Shown: in pieces, positions 15,565 through 23,271 of the stretch
How positions within the stretch are numbered: position 1 is the stretch's first letter
How the letters are laid out: every line of letters begins with the position of its first letter
NCBI GenBank assembly: GCA_016873615.1
Contig: VGWX01000001.1
Location: forward strand, 1-53,733
Length of the DNA stretch: 53,733 nt
Direction: 5' to 3'
From: Nitrospira sp.
Lineage (GTDB): Bacteria > Nitrospirota > Thermodesulfovibrionia > Thermodesulfovibrionales > SM23-35
Program-made: the position numbers and the translations under genes
The notes under the pieces: generated by a model
What the model saw: the letters and a program-made list of their open reading frames with translations, nothing else
What the model was told of the DNA's origin: nothing
Database searches by the model: none

Positions 15565-16662
15565 CTAAGGGGTCTGACTTTTTTGTGTATGACATGTGAA
15601 ACATCCTCCCGAACCGCTTCCGCCAGCTATCATAGTGCTATAATCCCATCTAAGAATATCAGGATATTGAGAACCATGAACTCTATGGCAGGAAAGGCAC
15701 ATAACAACAGCAGTTGCCCGTGACGGATTTGATGGATCAGTCCATGCAACAGGAGCTTCAACACTATAATTCGTTACCGGATCATATGATGAGTATTCAC
15801 CGGTTTGAGGCAAAAGGATATCGGATGGATGCCTTAACCATGGACTTGAGCTGCCCATAAATTGTTGCCTGTGGTATTGTCCATGACATCCACCGCAAAA
15901 TGAATTTATGCTATGCGTTTGTTCAAGAGTTACTGAACTGTCAACAGGGCCATTGTATCCCTTGTATTTATTATGATTATTTTGATCAGGATTCTGTTCC
16001 CAGTTTGGGTCCTCAATGCCGGTTACATAATCAACAGTGTCCAGGTGTCCCTTTAAAAACCTGTACCATGGCTTTGAATCGTCATGATGTGCAACCCGCA
16101 CATGGCATCCCTGGCATCCGTTAGTCATGCCAGTAAAAGTATCTTTAGCCGCTGCAAGGGTAGAATGGCAACTTGTTGCATTTCCACAGGTGCCGCTTTG
16201 TCTGCCAGGCGCTGTTGACAGTTTACTATCTGCCCCGGCTATGCCGTATACATTGTGTCCATATACTTCGTTATCACCGCCTAAAGAAACTTTATAAAAA
16301 TTTCCGCCGGCAAGAGGTTTCGCAGGATAACCACCTGTATTAAAAACAATAGGTATTCTGCTGCCGCCTACGTTTATTATTGTCTCACCAGTCGTTGAAG
16401 TATGACACCCGACACAACTGGAAACCAGAAGGGTTTTCAGAGGGTCAGCCTGCAGACTTCCGCCTGAAAGCTTACCGGAACTATTCCATCCAGCGCCTGT
16501 TCCATCCCTTGCAACAGAGACACCGTTCTGGCTATTATGCATGGTATGACAGTTGACACAAGGACCGGAAACCATAGCATCAGAAGTATGATATGAGAAA
16601 CATACAAAAAATACTGCCACCACGGCAACCAACAGATATGTATGACATTTTTTGTATTTCAT
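15565..16662 (-). CDS. Multihaem c-type cytochrome
   Basis: From ATG 16662 it has 365 residues with a signal peptide (KKCHTYLLVAVVAVFFVCF). Six CXXCH haem sites are visible: CVNCH, CVGCH, CQGCH, CGGCH, CLSCH and CFTCH. A seventh possible site is CGNATSCH (CX5CH), which is non-canonical. Extra histidines suitable as distal ligands occur near the sites (TMHNSQ, RVAHHDD, RVHGSQ). The 'GPCVNCHTMH' start is common in periplasmic cytochromes of anaerobic respirers. A role in extracellular or periplasmic electron transfer is inferred. The promoter region holds a 38-bp perfect palindrome. An upstream in-frame TTG (16692) lies inside the palindrome and is not preferred. Confidence 0.88.
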   Translation of the reverse strand: MKYKKCHTYLLVAVVAVFFVCFSYHTSDAMVSGPCVNCHTMHNSQNGVSVARDGTGAGWNSSGKLSGGSLQADPLKTLLVSSCVGCHTSTTGETIINVGGSRIPIVFNTGGYPAKPLAGGNFYKVSLGGDNEVYGHNVYGIAGADSKLSTAPGRQSGTCGNATSCHSTLAAAKDTFTGMTNGCQGCHVRVAHHDDSKPWYRFLKGHLDTVDYVTGIEDPNWEQNPDQNNHNKYKGYNGPVDSSVTLEQTHSINSFCGGCHGQYHRQQFMGSSSPWLRHPSDILLPQTGEYSSYDPVTNYSVEAPVAWTDPSNPSRATAVVMCLSCHRVHGSQYPDILRWDYSTMIAGGSGSGGCFTCHTQKSQTP

Positions 16663-16673
16663 AGTATTGGACA

Positions 16674-16711
16674 GATTTAATTTAATTAGCAATTGCTAAT
16701 TAAATTAAATC
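16674..16711. promoter_or_regulatory. 38-bp perfect palindrome in the cytochrome promoter
   Basis: The 19-bp half-site GATTTAATTTAATTAGCAA is followed by its exact reverse complement with no spacer. It overlaps the candidate -10 element and 5' leader of the cytochrome gene. It is A/T-rich and could be a regulator operator or a cruciform/hairpin. Confidence 0.85.
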
Positions 16712-16730
16712 ATTTTTTCTGTAATGTCAA
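16702..16730 (-). promoter_or_regulatory. Candidate promoter of the cytochrome gene
   Basis: On the minus strand TTGACA (16725-16730) and, after 17 bp, TAATTT (16702-16707) lie partly inside the 38-bp palindrome. The -10 match is weak. Confidence 0.4.
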
Positions 16731-16846
16731 TCATTTTGTTTTTTGCTTAAATAAATAGCTGTTTGACATTTTAATAGTTCGATTATTTATATTTAAGTTA
16801 TAGTTAAGATTCATTTTAAGATTTTTTCGGAGGATATGATAAAGGT

Positions 16847-17854
16847 ATGTTCCCTTATAAAGATCAGTTCAGCGGCTGTTTGATTGGTCAGTGTCTTGGT
16901 GACGCAACCGGTTTTGCTGTGGAAGGCTTTTCACCTGAAGCGTGCAAAAGATATGTGGAAGATTTTTTAATAACAGAAAGGACAGTAGATTTTGGCAGGT
17001 TTCCCTTTCCTTTCGGTCAGTATTCGGATGACTCTCAGCTTGCACGTGAACTTATTCAGAGCTATATTGCACGTAAAAAATTTGATCCGGCTGATTATGC
17101 TGAACGGATAAAGCTTATCTTTGTTGAGAAAAGGATTGTGGGATTTGGTTACTCAACAAAAGAAGCAGTAAAAAGATTATGCCAGGGTATCTCATGGGAA
17201 GAATCAGGGGCCCCTCCTCCGGCAGCAGGCAATGGAAGCGCCATGAGAGCAGGGCCCATAGGCCTTTTCTTTTTTGATAACCCGCACATGCTTATTCAGG
17301 CAGCGCATGATCAGGGCAGAATTACCCATAAAGACCCGCGAAGCTCTGCAGGGGCAGCAGCGGTCAGCGGTGCAGTTGCGCTGGCGCTTCAGGGGAAAAA
17401 AATAAATGCTGAGTCTTTTATCTCAACTCTTGCAGACTGGACAGCTGCGGTTGAACCCGTGTTTGCATCTGAGTTGAAAAACCTGATTCAATGGTTATCC
17501 CTTCCGCCTGAAAAAGCTGCAACCTTTATTTCCAAAGCCGGCTACGATCCTGATTATATTGATGACGATGAATGGAAAGGCATGTCCGGATTTGTCATCA
17601 GCAGCGTGCTGTGGAGTCTCTATGCATTTCTCAGATCCCCTGATGATTACTGGCAAACCGTATGCACTGCAATTGAGGCAGGCGGGGATACAGATACAAC
17701 AGCAGCAATGGCAGGTGCAATAAGCGGCGCATATCTGGGAATAAGCGCGATACCCTCTCGCTTCACAGGTCTTCTTACCGACCGAGGGAAATGGAGACTT
17801 GACGAACTCGTCACATTAGCGCATCAGTGCTACGAAATAAAAATGCGATCGTAA
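16847..17854 (+). CDS. ADP-ribosylglycohydrolase family protein
   Basis: DraG-type hydrolases remove ADP-ribose from proteins or nucleic acids with a binuclear Mg site. The 335 residues show GCLIGQCLGDATG (10-22), the metal motif YSDDSQ (59-64, equivalent to TDDT), GNGSAMRAGPIG (about 129-140) and the second metal motif AGGDTDTTAAMAGAI (about 280-294). All expected acidic metal ligands appear present, so it is probably active. It is transcribed divergently from the cytochrome. No nitrogenase or ADP-ribosyltransferase gene is in the window, so the substrate is unknown. Confidence 0.9.
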   Translation: MFPYKDQFSGCLIGQCLGDATGFAVEGFSPEACKRYVEDFLITERTVDFGRFPFPFGQYSDDSQLARELIQSYIARKKFDPADYAERIKLIFVEKRIVGFGYSTKEAVKRLCQGISWEESGAPPPAAGNGSAMRAGPIGLFFFDNPHMLIQAAHDQGRITHKDPRSSAGAAAVSGAVALALQGKKINAESFISTLADWTAAVEPVFASELKNLIQWLSLPPEKAATFISKAGYDPDYIDDDEWKGMSGFVISSVLWSLYAFLRSPDDYWQTVCTAIEAGGDTDTTAAMAGAISGAYLGISAIPSRFTGLLTDRGKWRLDELVTLAHQCYEIKMRS

Positions 17855-17944
17855 AGAACTTGCGGATTTGCAACGAGAAATGCGTTGAGGCTGAAGGAGA
17901 TGGTAAGGGAAAGGGCTTAACAGGCTAATTTTAACACCTCTATA

Positions 17945-18026
17945 TGTCATTCTGGCTTGTCCAGAATCCTTCTTCTATTCTCCCTTAACAAAGGAAAAGA
18001 AAGATTCCAGACAAGCTGGAATGACA
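17945..18026. repeat. Palindromic repeat, TGTCATTC-type, copy 1
   Basis: Left arm TGTCATTCTGGCTTGTCCAG and right arm CTGGAATGACA preceded by GATTCCAGACAAG form a near-perfect 24-bp inverted repeat. A related copy is at 23447-23512. Confidence 0.85.
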
Positions 18027-18039
18027 CTGGAAGTACTCC

Positions 18040-18075
18040 TTGACAAAACCATAACTTTTAGTATACATTTGTATA
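18040..18075 (+). promoter_or_regulatory. Candidate lexA promoter with overlapping operator
   Basis: TTGACA (18040-18045), a 16-bp spacer and TATACA (18062-18067) form a promoter. The inverted repeat TATACA-TT-TGTATA (18062-18075) covers the -10 box, as expected for an autoregulatory LexA site. It does not match the E. coli or Bacillus SOS box, and I found no second copy before dinB. Confidence 0.4.
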
Positions 18076-18081
18076 TATAAA

Positions 18082-18145
18082 TTTCCCCCACTTTCACCCC
18101 GCCCTTCCTCCCCTTATTTAAGGGGAGGAGCGAGGAGGGGTTATT
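18082..18145. repeat. C/G-rich palindromic repeat in the lexA leader
   Basis: Core stem CCTCCCCTTA/TAAGGGGAGG (18107-18128) with loop TT is flanked by looser C-rich and G-rich arms. It is the same type as 9511-9560. If the upstream promoter is used, it is in the lexA 5' leader. Confidence 0.75.
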
Positions 18146-18182
18146 CAGGAAAGGGACATATGCATGGGGAAGATAAGAAACC

Positions 18183-18782
18183 ATGAAAGAGTTAACCGAT
18201 AAACAGAAATACATCCTTGATTTCCTTATAGAGCATACACAAAACCATGGATACCCTCCCACTGTCAGGGAAATAGGGAATCACTTCAGGTTTCTCTGGG
18301 CTGCTGCGAGAGCACATCTAAAGGCTATCGAAAGGAAGGGATTTATAAAATTAAACCCGGCCAAATCCAGAGGCATAGAGATTTCAGGTTTAAAGCTATC
18401 GGCTGGATTCATGCTTCCTGTTGCCGGGAAAATAAGGGCAGGCAGACCAATACTCGCAAGGGAGGATATCGATGCGCACATCCTGGTTGATAAATCCTTA
18501 TTCCCTCATGAAGATACATTTTCTCTCAGAGTAACCGGAGACAGCATGATAGAGGCAGGGATATTAAATGGAGATTATGTGCTGGTTAAACCTCAGAGGA
18601 CAATCGAAAACGGAGAAATCGGGGTTGTCCTTATCGATGATGAAGCAACGGTCAAGCGAGTCTACAAAGAGAAAAAGAAGATAATTCTCAGACCAGAAAA
18701 TAAGGATATGCAACCGACAAAACACAACCCCGATGAGGTAACAGTCATCGGGAAAGTCGTGGGAGTTATACGGAAGATCTAA
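18183..18782 (+). CDS. lexA: SOS repressor LexA
   Basis: LexA represses DNA-damage genes and cleaves itself when RecA is activated. The 199 residues show the N-terminal winged HTH (about 1-65), the cleavage site Ala86-Gly87 (KIRAGRPILA), catalytic Ser121 (VTGDSMIEAGI) and Lys158 (EATVKRVYKE), so autocleavage should work. The recognition helix is unusual: FRFLWAAARAHLKAIERKG replaces the common form with SP-NAAEEHLKAL, so the operator is probably different from the standard ones. The start has a weak GGGGAAG site 11 nt upstream. It lies before a small SOS-neighbourhood protein and, further on, dinB. Confidence 0.95.
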   Translation: MKELTDKQKYILDFLIEHTQNHGYPPTVREIGNHFRFLWAAARAHLKAIERKGFIKLNPAKSRGIEISGLKLSAGFMLPVAGKIRAGRPILAREDIDAHILVDKSLFPHEDTFSLRVTGDSMIEAGILNGDYVLVKPQRTIENGEIGVVLIDDEATVKRVYKEKKKIILRPENKDMQPTKHNPDEVTVIGKVVGVIRKI

Positions 18783-18809
18783 CCCATATCATTAATGGAA
18801 TTGGCATCA

Positions 18810-18958
18810 GCGGCTGAGGATAGAGCATTTGAGCGGATTCTTTTGCTGATATTCAAATACAGAATAGAAAATAAAGAGGCAAAAGCCTCGCAGGGAGGAA
18901 CGACCGAGAATGAGCAAAAATGCTCTATCCTCAGTTCAATCAGAAATATTTATGAATG
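18810..18958. repeat. Structured repeat element, copy A
   Basis: This stretch of about 150 bp has inverted ends (CTGAGGATAGAGCATTTGAGC near the left end against GCAAAAATGCTCTATCCTCAG near the right), and a centre with the hairpin GAGGCAAAAGCCTC followed by GCAGGGAGGAACGACCGAG. It shares this layout and most bases with copy B at 25214-25411. It may be a miniature mobile element or a structured RNA. Confidence 0.8.
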
Positions 18959-18971
18959 ATAATTTGGACTA

Positions 18972-19211
18972 ATGGATATTGGAGAAACCATAAGCGTTAT
19001 AGCCTCATTCGGATTGCCGTATAAGATAAAACCCCTGAGATTCAGGTGGTCCGGCAAACTTTTTGAGGTCAGGGATATCACCTATTCATGGCAGACAAAA
19101 GAGGGGCTGAGCAAAATTTACCATTTCTCGATATCAGACGGAAACACATTATATGAACTGAGCTTCGATACATTTTCCCTTTTGTGGAGGCTTGAGAAGG
19201 CAGAGGTGTAG
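18972..19211 (+). CDS. Small beta-rich protein near lexA (DUF6504-like?)
   Basis: This 79-residue protein begins MDIGETISVIASFGLPYKIK and continues with RFRWSGKLFEVRDITYSW and YHFSISDGNTLYELSFD. The WSGKLFEV...YSW pattern recalls small DUF6504-type proteins found beside translesion-polymerase genes in other bacteria, but the match is from memory and weak. No ribosome site is obvious. It lies between lexA and a nitronate monooxygenase-like gene, directly after repeat element copy A. Coding character (no rare codons, coherent amphipathic strands) supports a real gene; function unknown. Confidence 0.65.
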   Translation: MDIGETISVIASFGLPYKIKPLRFRWSGKLFEVRDITYSWQTKEGLSKIYHFSISDGNTLYELSFDTFSLLWRLEKAEV

Positions 19212-19357
19212 AAATAACTTCCTCTCCTTTCAAAGTGGGGATGGAAGCGCTTGATCTCGGCTATATGTGCTTATTGCCCTGAAATAAGTTGATAAATCTG
19301 TTAAAATAGCAAAAAATGAAAATGACTATTTGTCTTGCGAAGGAATCTGTTTATGCT

Positions 19358-19379
19358 CTTGATCGTCTCAACGATCAAG
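19358..19379. repeat. Perfect hairpin upstream of the nitronate monooxygenase gene
   Basis: CTTGATCGT-CTCA-ACGATCAAG forms a 9-bp stem with a 4-nt loop, 30 bp before the next start codon. No T-run follows, so it is not a clear terminator. Confidence 0.6.
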
Positions 19380-19408
19380 TCGCACTGTCCATAGTCTTCT
19401 GAAAATTT

Positions 19409-20524
19409 ATGCCGGATACATCTTCAAAGCTGCCATCGTTAACAATTAAAAGCAAAAAAATTACTCTCCCTATTGTTCAGGGTGGAATGGGAATCGGCGT
19501 ATCTTTATCCCCCCTTGCAAGCGCTGTTGCAAAAGAGGGAGGTGTTGGCATCATATCGAGCGCTGCTCTCGACAGGCTTGTTTCAAAACGCAAAGGCAAG
19601 AAGGTTAACAGCTATGAGGCTGCGTATGAAGAAGTCTCTCTGGCAAAAGCCTCAGGAGGCTTTGCCGGCATAAATATTATGGTAGCGCTCGGAAGGGATT
19701 ACGAGGCTTCGGTAAGGGGCTCCCTGGATGCCGGAGCGGATTTCATTATCTCGGGAGCCGGATTACCATTAGGTCTGCCTGCAATTCAGCCGCCTAAAGA
19801 TACAGCGTTGATACCTATCGTATCATCTGCAAGGGCAGTTGAAATTATATGTAAAAAATGGGAAAGGTTGGGCTACAGGCCAGACGCACTTGTCCTTGAA
19901 GGGCCGCTTGCAGGCGGGCACCTTGGCTTCAAGATGGACCAGATAGACCTTGAATCCAATAAACTCGAAAATCTCTTGCCCCCTGTTATGGACGCCGCAA
20001 ATAAATATGGCGGCATTCCGGTTATTGTTGCCGGCGGGATTTATACACATGCCGACATCGTAAGATTCCTGGAAATGGGAGCAAGCGGGGTTCAGATGGG
20101 CACAAGGTTTCTTGCAACCGAGGAAAGCAGCGCATCGCAGGAATATAAGCAAGCCGTTATTAAAGTAAAAGAAGAAGACATAATTATTGCGCTTGACCCT
20201 GGTTCGCCCTGCGGTCTGCCTTTTCGGGTCATACGGCAGTCGCCGATGTATCAGTCTGCAATCCAAAAACTTAGAAAACCGAAGTGCAGCAAGGGCTATG
20301 TGCTTCTCAAAGACGCGGAGGGCAAATTTTCACGCTGTCCTGCCAAGGAGAGCAATGAACACCATTTCTGCATCTGCAATGGCCTTTTAAGTTCCGCCGG
20401 TTATAATCCGGACGAGGAAGAATCGCTTTTTACTGTAGGAACGAACGCATATAGAGTCAACAAGATACTGCCGGTTAAAGCCATCATGGACGAACTCGCA
20501 GGAAGGGTAGCTGAAAAGGTGTAA
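19409..20524 (+). CDS. Nitronate monooxygenase / FabK-like flavoprotein
   Basis: This is a 371-residue TIM-barrel FMN enzyme of the 2-nitropropane dioxygenase/enoyl-ACP reductase II family. It has LPIVQGGMGIGVSLSPLA (about 20-37), ISGAGLPLGLP, VLEGPLAGGHLG (catalytic-type His in GGHLG), VIVAGGIYTHADI and ASGVQMGTRFLAT. A C-terminal extension (about 300-345) has five Cys (KPKCSKGYV, FSRCPAKES, FCICNGLL), which could bind a metal or Fe-S centre. No ribosome site is clear at the ATG. Substrate cannot be decided from sequence; a role in fatty acid synthesis or nitronate oxidation is possible. Confidence 0.85.
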   Translation: MPDTSSKLPSLTIKSKKITLPIVQGGMGIGVSLSPLASAVAKEGGVGIISSAALDRLVSKRKGKKVNSYEAAYEEVSLAKASGGFAGINIMVALGRDYEASVRGSLDAGADFIISGAGLPLGLPAIQPPKDTALIPIVSSARAVEIICKKWERLGYRPDALVLEGPLAGGHLGFKMDQIDLESNKLENLLPPVMDAANKYGGIPVIVAGGIYTHADIVRFLEMGASGVQMGTRFLATEESSASQEYKQAVIKVKEEDIIIALDPGSPCGLPFRVIRQSPMYQSAIQKLRKPKCSKGYVLLKDAEGKFSRCPAKESNEHHFCICNGLLSSAGYNPDEEESLFTVGTNAYRVNKILPVKAIMDELAGRVAEKV

Positions 20525-20565
20525 TCGACGAAGAAAATGTGCATTTAACCCCAATAAATACAATT

Positions 20566-20707
20566 AACCACAGAGTGCTCAGAGGAATGTAATTATTAAG
20601 TAAGAGAATAAAACAGATTTCAGGCTTTTTCTCTGTGCACTTTTTCATGCAGAAAATGATAAGTAAGTTTTAAAATTATTATATTTGTTTCTGTGAACTC
20701 TGTGGTT
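20566..20707. repeat. Inverted-repeat element with AACCACAGAG ends
   Basis: Perfect 10-bp ends AACCACAGAG (20566-20575) and CTCTGTGGTT (20698-20707) enclose A/T-rich sequence. The same end sequence bounds the nested element at 21544-21753. Confidence 0.75.
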
Positions 20708-20753
20708 TTTTAAATGCAGTTTTCGGTTTAATTTGCTTTGTATGAAATAGCAC

Positions 20754-21569
20754 ATGAATATTACGGAGAAAGATTCGTATGTAACTGATTCAAACCGGCC
20801 CCGTCCACTCTTATCCAGGATTTTTCTTAGCGCTAAGCATATGTTTTATCCACAATTTGTTTGGTATGTCTGCATACACAGCGGAAGAGCCGCCATAAGT
20901 TTTTACAGTGGCGCCAAATGGGTAAAGGGAAGTTTAGCAGTAATGAAGTCACTCGAGAATGTTGGAGTAAAGTTCGAAATTAATGGCATTAATAATATAA
21001 GCAGTTTTGACGGCCCTGCTGTTTTTATCGGCAATCATATGAGCGCGCTTGAGACTTTTGTTTTGCCTTGTATTATTCAGCCTTTGAAACCGGTTACTTT
21101 TGTTGTAAAAAAAAGTTTAATCGATACCCCTGTTTTTAAATATTTAATGCGATCGAGGAATCCGATCACGGTTGGCAGGACAAACCCGAGAGAGGACCTG
21201 AAGGCAGTGTTGGAAGAAGGTATAAAGAAGTTACAGGCGGGGATTTCAATAATCATTTTCCCTCAGAGCACTCGTTCCGTTGTCTTCAAGCCGGAAGAAT
21301 TCAATACCCTCGGGGTGAAACTCGCATTAAGGGCCGGGGTTCCGGTTGTGCCTTTTGCACTGAAGACCGACGCGTGGGGCATAGGGAAGCGTCTGAAAGA
21401 TTTCGGTCCGATAGATAGAAATAAAAAAGTCCATTTTACCTTTGGAGAACCCATGATGGTCAAAGGCCGCGGGACCTCAGAGCATGAAACAATAATAAGG
21501 TTCATTCAGGAGAAACTTCAAGCGTGGGATAAAGAAGAATCTCACCACAGAGAACACAGAGAATCATAA
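20754..21569 (+). CDS. plsC: 1-acyl-glycerol-3-phosphate acyltransferase-like protein
   Basis: PlsC-family enzymes acylate lysophosphatidic acid at the membrane. The 271 residues show motif I as IGNHMSALETF (HX4E instead of the usual HX4D), motif II VGRTNPRED, motif III FPQSTRS (normally FPEGTRS) and motif IV GVPVVPFAL. Substitutions in motifs I and III are conservative and also occur in some family members, so activity is likely but the acceptor is uncertain. The last residues (ESHHREHRES) are encoded by the left arm of a palindromic repeat, which shows the repeat changed the C-terminus. No clear ribosome site is visible. Confidence 0.8.
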   Translation: MNITEKDSYVTDSNRPRPLLSRIFLSAKHMFYPQFVWYVCIHSGRAAISFYSGAKWVKGSLAVMKSLENVGVKFEINGINNISSFDGPAVFIGNHMSALETFVLPCIIQPLKPVTFVVKKSLIDTPVFKYLMRSRNPITVGRTNPREDLKAVLEEGIKKLQAGISIIIFPQSTRSVVFKPEEFNTLGVKLALRAGVPVVPFALKTDAWGIGKRLKDFGPIDRNKKVHFTFGEPMMVKGRGTSEHETIIRFIQEKLQAWDKEESHHREHRES

Positions 21570-21753
21570 TTAGTGTCTGTGTATAAACTGTTAAACACCC
21601 TCACCCTTGCCCTCTCCCCTCAAGAGAGAGGGTAGTAAAATCGCCCCTCCCTTGAGGGGAGGGGTTGGGGAGGGTGTTAAAATCTCGACTTTATACACAG
21701 ACTCTAATTAAAAGTCTTTTAAAAGTTTAAAGTGCCTCTGTGATCTCTGTGGT
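21544..21753. repeat. Three-level nested inverted-repeat element
   Basis: Outer arms: ACCACAGAGAACACAGAG (21544-21561) and its complement with one mismatch (21736-21753). Middle arms: TAATTAGTGTCTGTGTATAA (from 21567) against the complement ending at 21710, one mismatch in 21. Inner part 21594-21677: C-rich and G-rich arms (AACACCCTC ... GAGGGTGTT) with CCCCTCAAGAG- and CCTTGAGGGG-type stems. Each level looks like a separate insertion into the former one. Confidence 0.85.
21594..21677. repeat. C/G-rich palindromic repeat, innermost copy
   Basis: ACACCCTCACCC on the left and GGGGAGGGTGTT on the right with CTCCCCTCAAGAGAGAG and CTCCCTTGAGGGGAGGGG between them. It is the same kind of element as at 9511-9560 and 18082-18145 and lies inside the 21567-21710 element. 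Confidence 0.7.
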
Positions 21754-21793
21754 TAAGTTTTGAAAATACGACAGTCAGATGAGGGGATGGTAA

Positions 21794-23014
21794 ATGTCAA
21801 AAATTATCCTCTGTATAGACATGGATGCGTTTTTTGCCTCGGTAGAGCAACAGAGCAACCCTAAGCTCAGAGGGAAACCAGTCGCTGTCATCGGGTCAGG
21901 GAAAAGAACGGTCATTACTACCCGTTCATACGAGGCAAGGAAATATGGCGTAAAAACAGGGATGAATGTCCATGAGACAAAGAAACTCTGTCCGCATATC
22001 ATCTTTGTTGTAGGAAACAACGAAAAGTACACCCATACCTGCAGGGAAATGCAAAAAATCTATCTGCAGTTCACTCCTGATGTAGAAGTGTATTCCATCG
22101 ATGAAGCGTTTCTTGATATAACCACGACTCATCATTTATTCGGGGGACCGGAAGCTATCGGTCATTCCATCAAGGCACAGATAAAAACACAATTCGGCAT
22201 CACCTGCACTGTTGGAATTGCGCCGAATATCCTCATGGCCAAACTTGCCAGCGATATTGCAAAGCCGGATGGACTCAGGTGGATCAAGCCTGAAGATATC
22301 GAATCCCTGCTTAAGCATCTCCCGTTAAAAGAACTTTGGGGAATCGGTTCAGGGCTTACTGAAAAACTTGAGGCGCTGGGCATAAGGACATGCGGACAAC
22401 TGGGAAGGGCGCCGGCAAGCCTCCTGAGAAACAAATTCGGCGTCATCGGCGAACACCTCAAGGCAATGGGAAAGGGACTCTGCAACAGGCCGCTTTATGT
22501 CCGGGAGGAAGACCCGAAATCTATCGGCCACAGCATGACCTTCCCAAAAGACCTGTCTCAGCGAAGAGACATAGAGGCAGAGATTTTAAAGTTAAGTGAG
22601 ATGATAGGGAGAAGGGCACGGAGATACGGTTTTATCGGGAGGAAGGTATCTCTTACAGTCAGGTACCCGGACTTCGAGACCTTTTCAAAGCAGACAACCC
22701 TGCCGGATTACACCAACCATACCCATGAGATTTATAAAAATGCCATATCTATCCTGGAGAGTATCAGATTAAAAAACAGCGTGAGGCTGCTCGGTGTGTC
22801 TCTGTCAAACCTCATCAAAGACTGCAATCAGATGCTGCTGTTTGAAGAAAAGAGGAGAGAGAAGGCGCTCCTTCAGGCAGTGGATGCGGTAAATGATAAA
22901 TACGGTGATTTCAAACTCATCTGGGCATCGTATCTTAAACAGACGGAACCTCCGCGCGTAATCTCCCCGGCATGGAAACCTTCAGGTATACGGAACATTA
23001 ATGTGAGAAAATAA
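21794..23014 (+). CDS. dinB: DNA polymerase IV
   Basis: Y-family translesion polymerase of 406 residues. Catalytic acids are in CIDMDAFFASVEQ (Asp9, Asp11 region) and VYSIDEAFLDI (about 103-113). The HhH region (LPLKELWGIGSGLTEKLEALGI) and the little-finger domain (about 240-350) follow. The C-terminus lacks an obvious beta-clamp motif at the very end; QMLLFEEK at about 345 (QLxLF-like) is the best candidate for clamp binding. A GAGGGG ribosome site supports the ATG. It may be in the LexA regulon by analogy, but no LexA-site copy is seen in front. Confidence 0.95.
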   Translation: MSKIILCIDMDAFFASVEQQSNPKLRGKPVAVIGSGKRTVITTRSYEARKYGVKTGMNVHETKKLCPHIIFVVGNNEKYTHTCREMQKIYLQFTPDVEVYSIDEAFLDITTTHHLFGGPEAIGHSIKAQIKTQFGITCTVGIAPNILMAKLASDIAKPDGLRWIKPEDIESLLKHLPLKELWGIGSGLTEKLEALGIRTCGQLGRAPASLLRNKFGVIGEHLKAMGKGLCNRPLYVREEDPKSIGHSMTFPKDLSQRRDIEAEILKLSEMIGRRARRYGFIGRKVSLTVRYPDFETFSKQTTLPDYTNHTHEIYKNAISILESIRLKNSVRLLGVSLSNLIKDCNQMLLFEEKRREKALLQAVDAVNDKYGDFKLIWASYLKQTEPPRVISPAWKPSGIRNINVRK

Positions 23015-23271
23015 GATGGAATTAAGGGCATACCACTTTTATAAGCAAAGGGACAAACCTATCGCAATTTGACCCATACTGGCGTAAAAAGATCTGCGGC
23101 TTCAGAAGAATCCCGACACAGTCATAATCAATATTTTACCCCGTGTTACAGAATGGCTTCAGTTGATAACAGATAGGAAGCAATAGTCCTGTGAAATTTG
23201 TACGCCCGTTTGCACGAATAAGCAATCCGTTTTATTTGACTTCCTGCCCATAATTTGCTAAAAGATTAGAC

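Larger units (their letters stand above)
17855..18182. other. Gene-free stretch with two palindromic repeats and the lexA promoter
   Basis: This 328-bp stretch holds a palindromic repeat (17945-18026), a candidate lexA promoter/operator (18040-18075) and a C/G-rich hairpin repeat (18082-18145). I see no coding capacity. Confidence 0.8.

Noticed and set aside
17975-18262. Minus-strand 95-codon frame
   Set aside because: It is made from two palindromic repeats and the antisense of lexA.
23015-23230. Decayed gene behind dinB
   Set aside because: Frames are short and no remnant of a known domain could be recognised.
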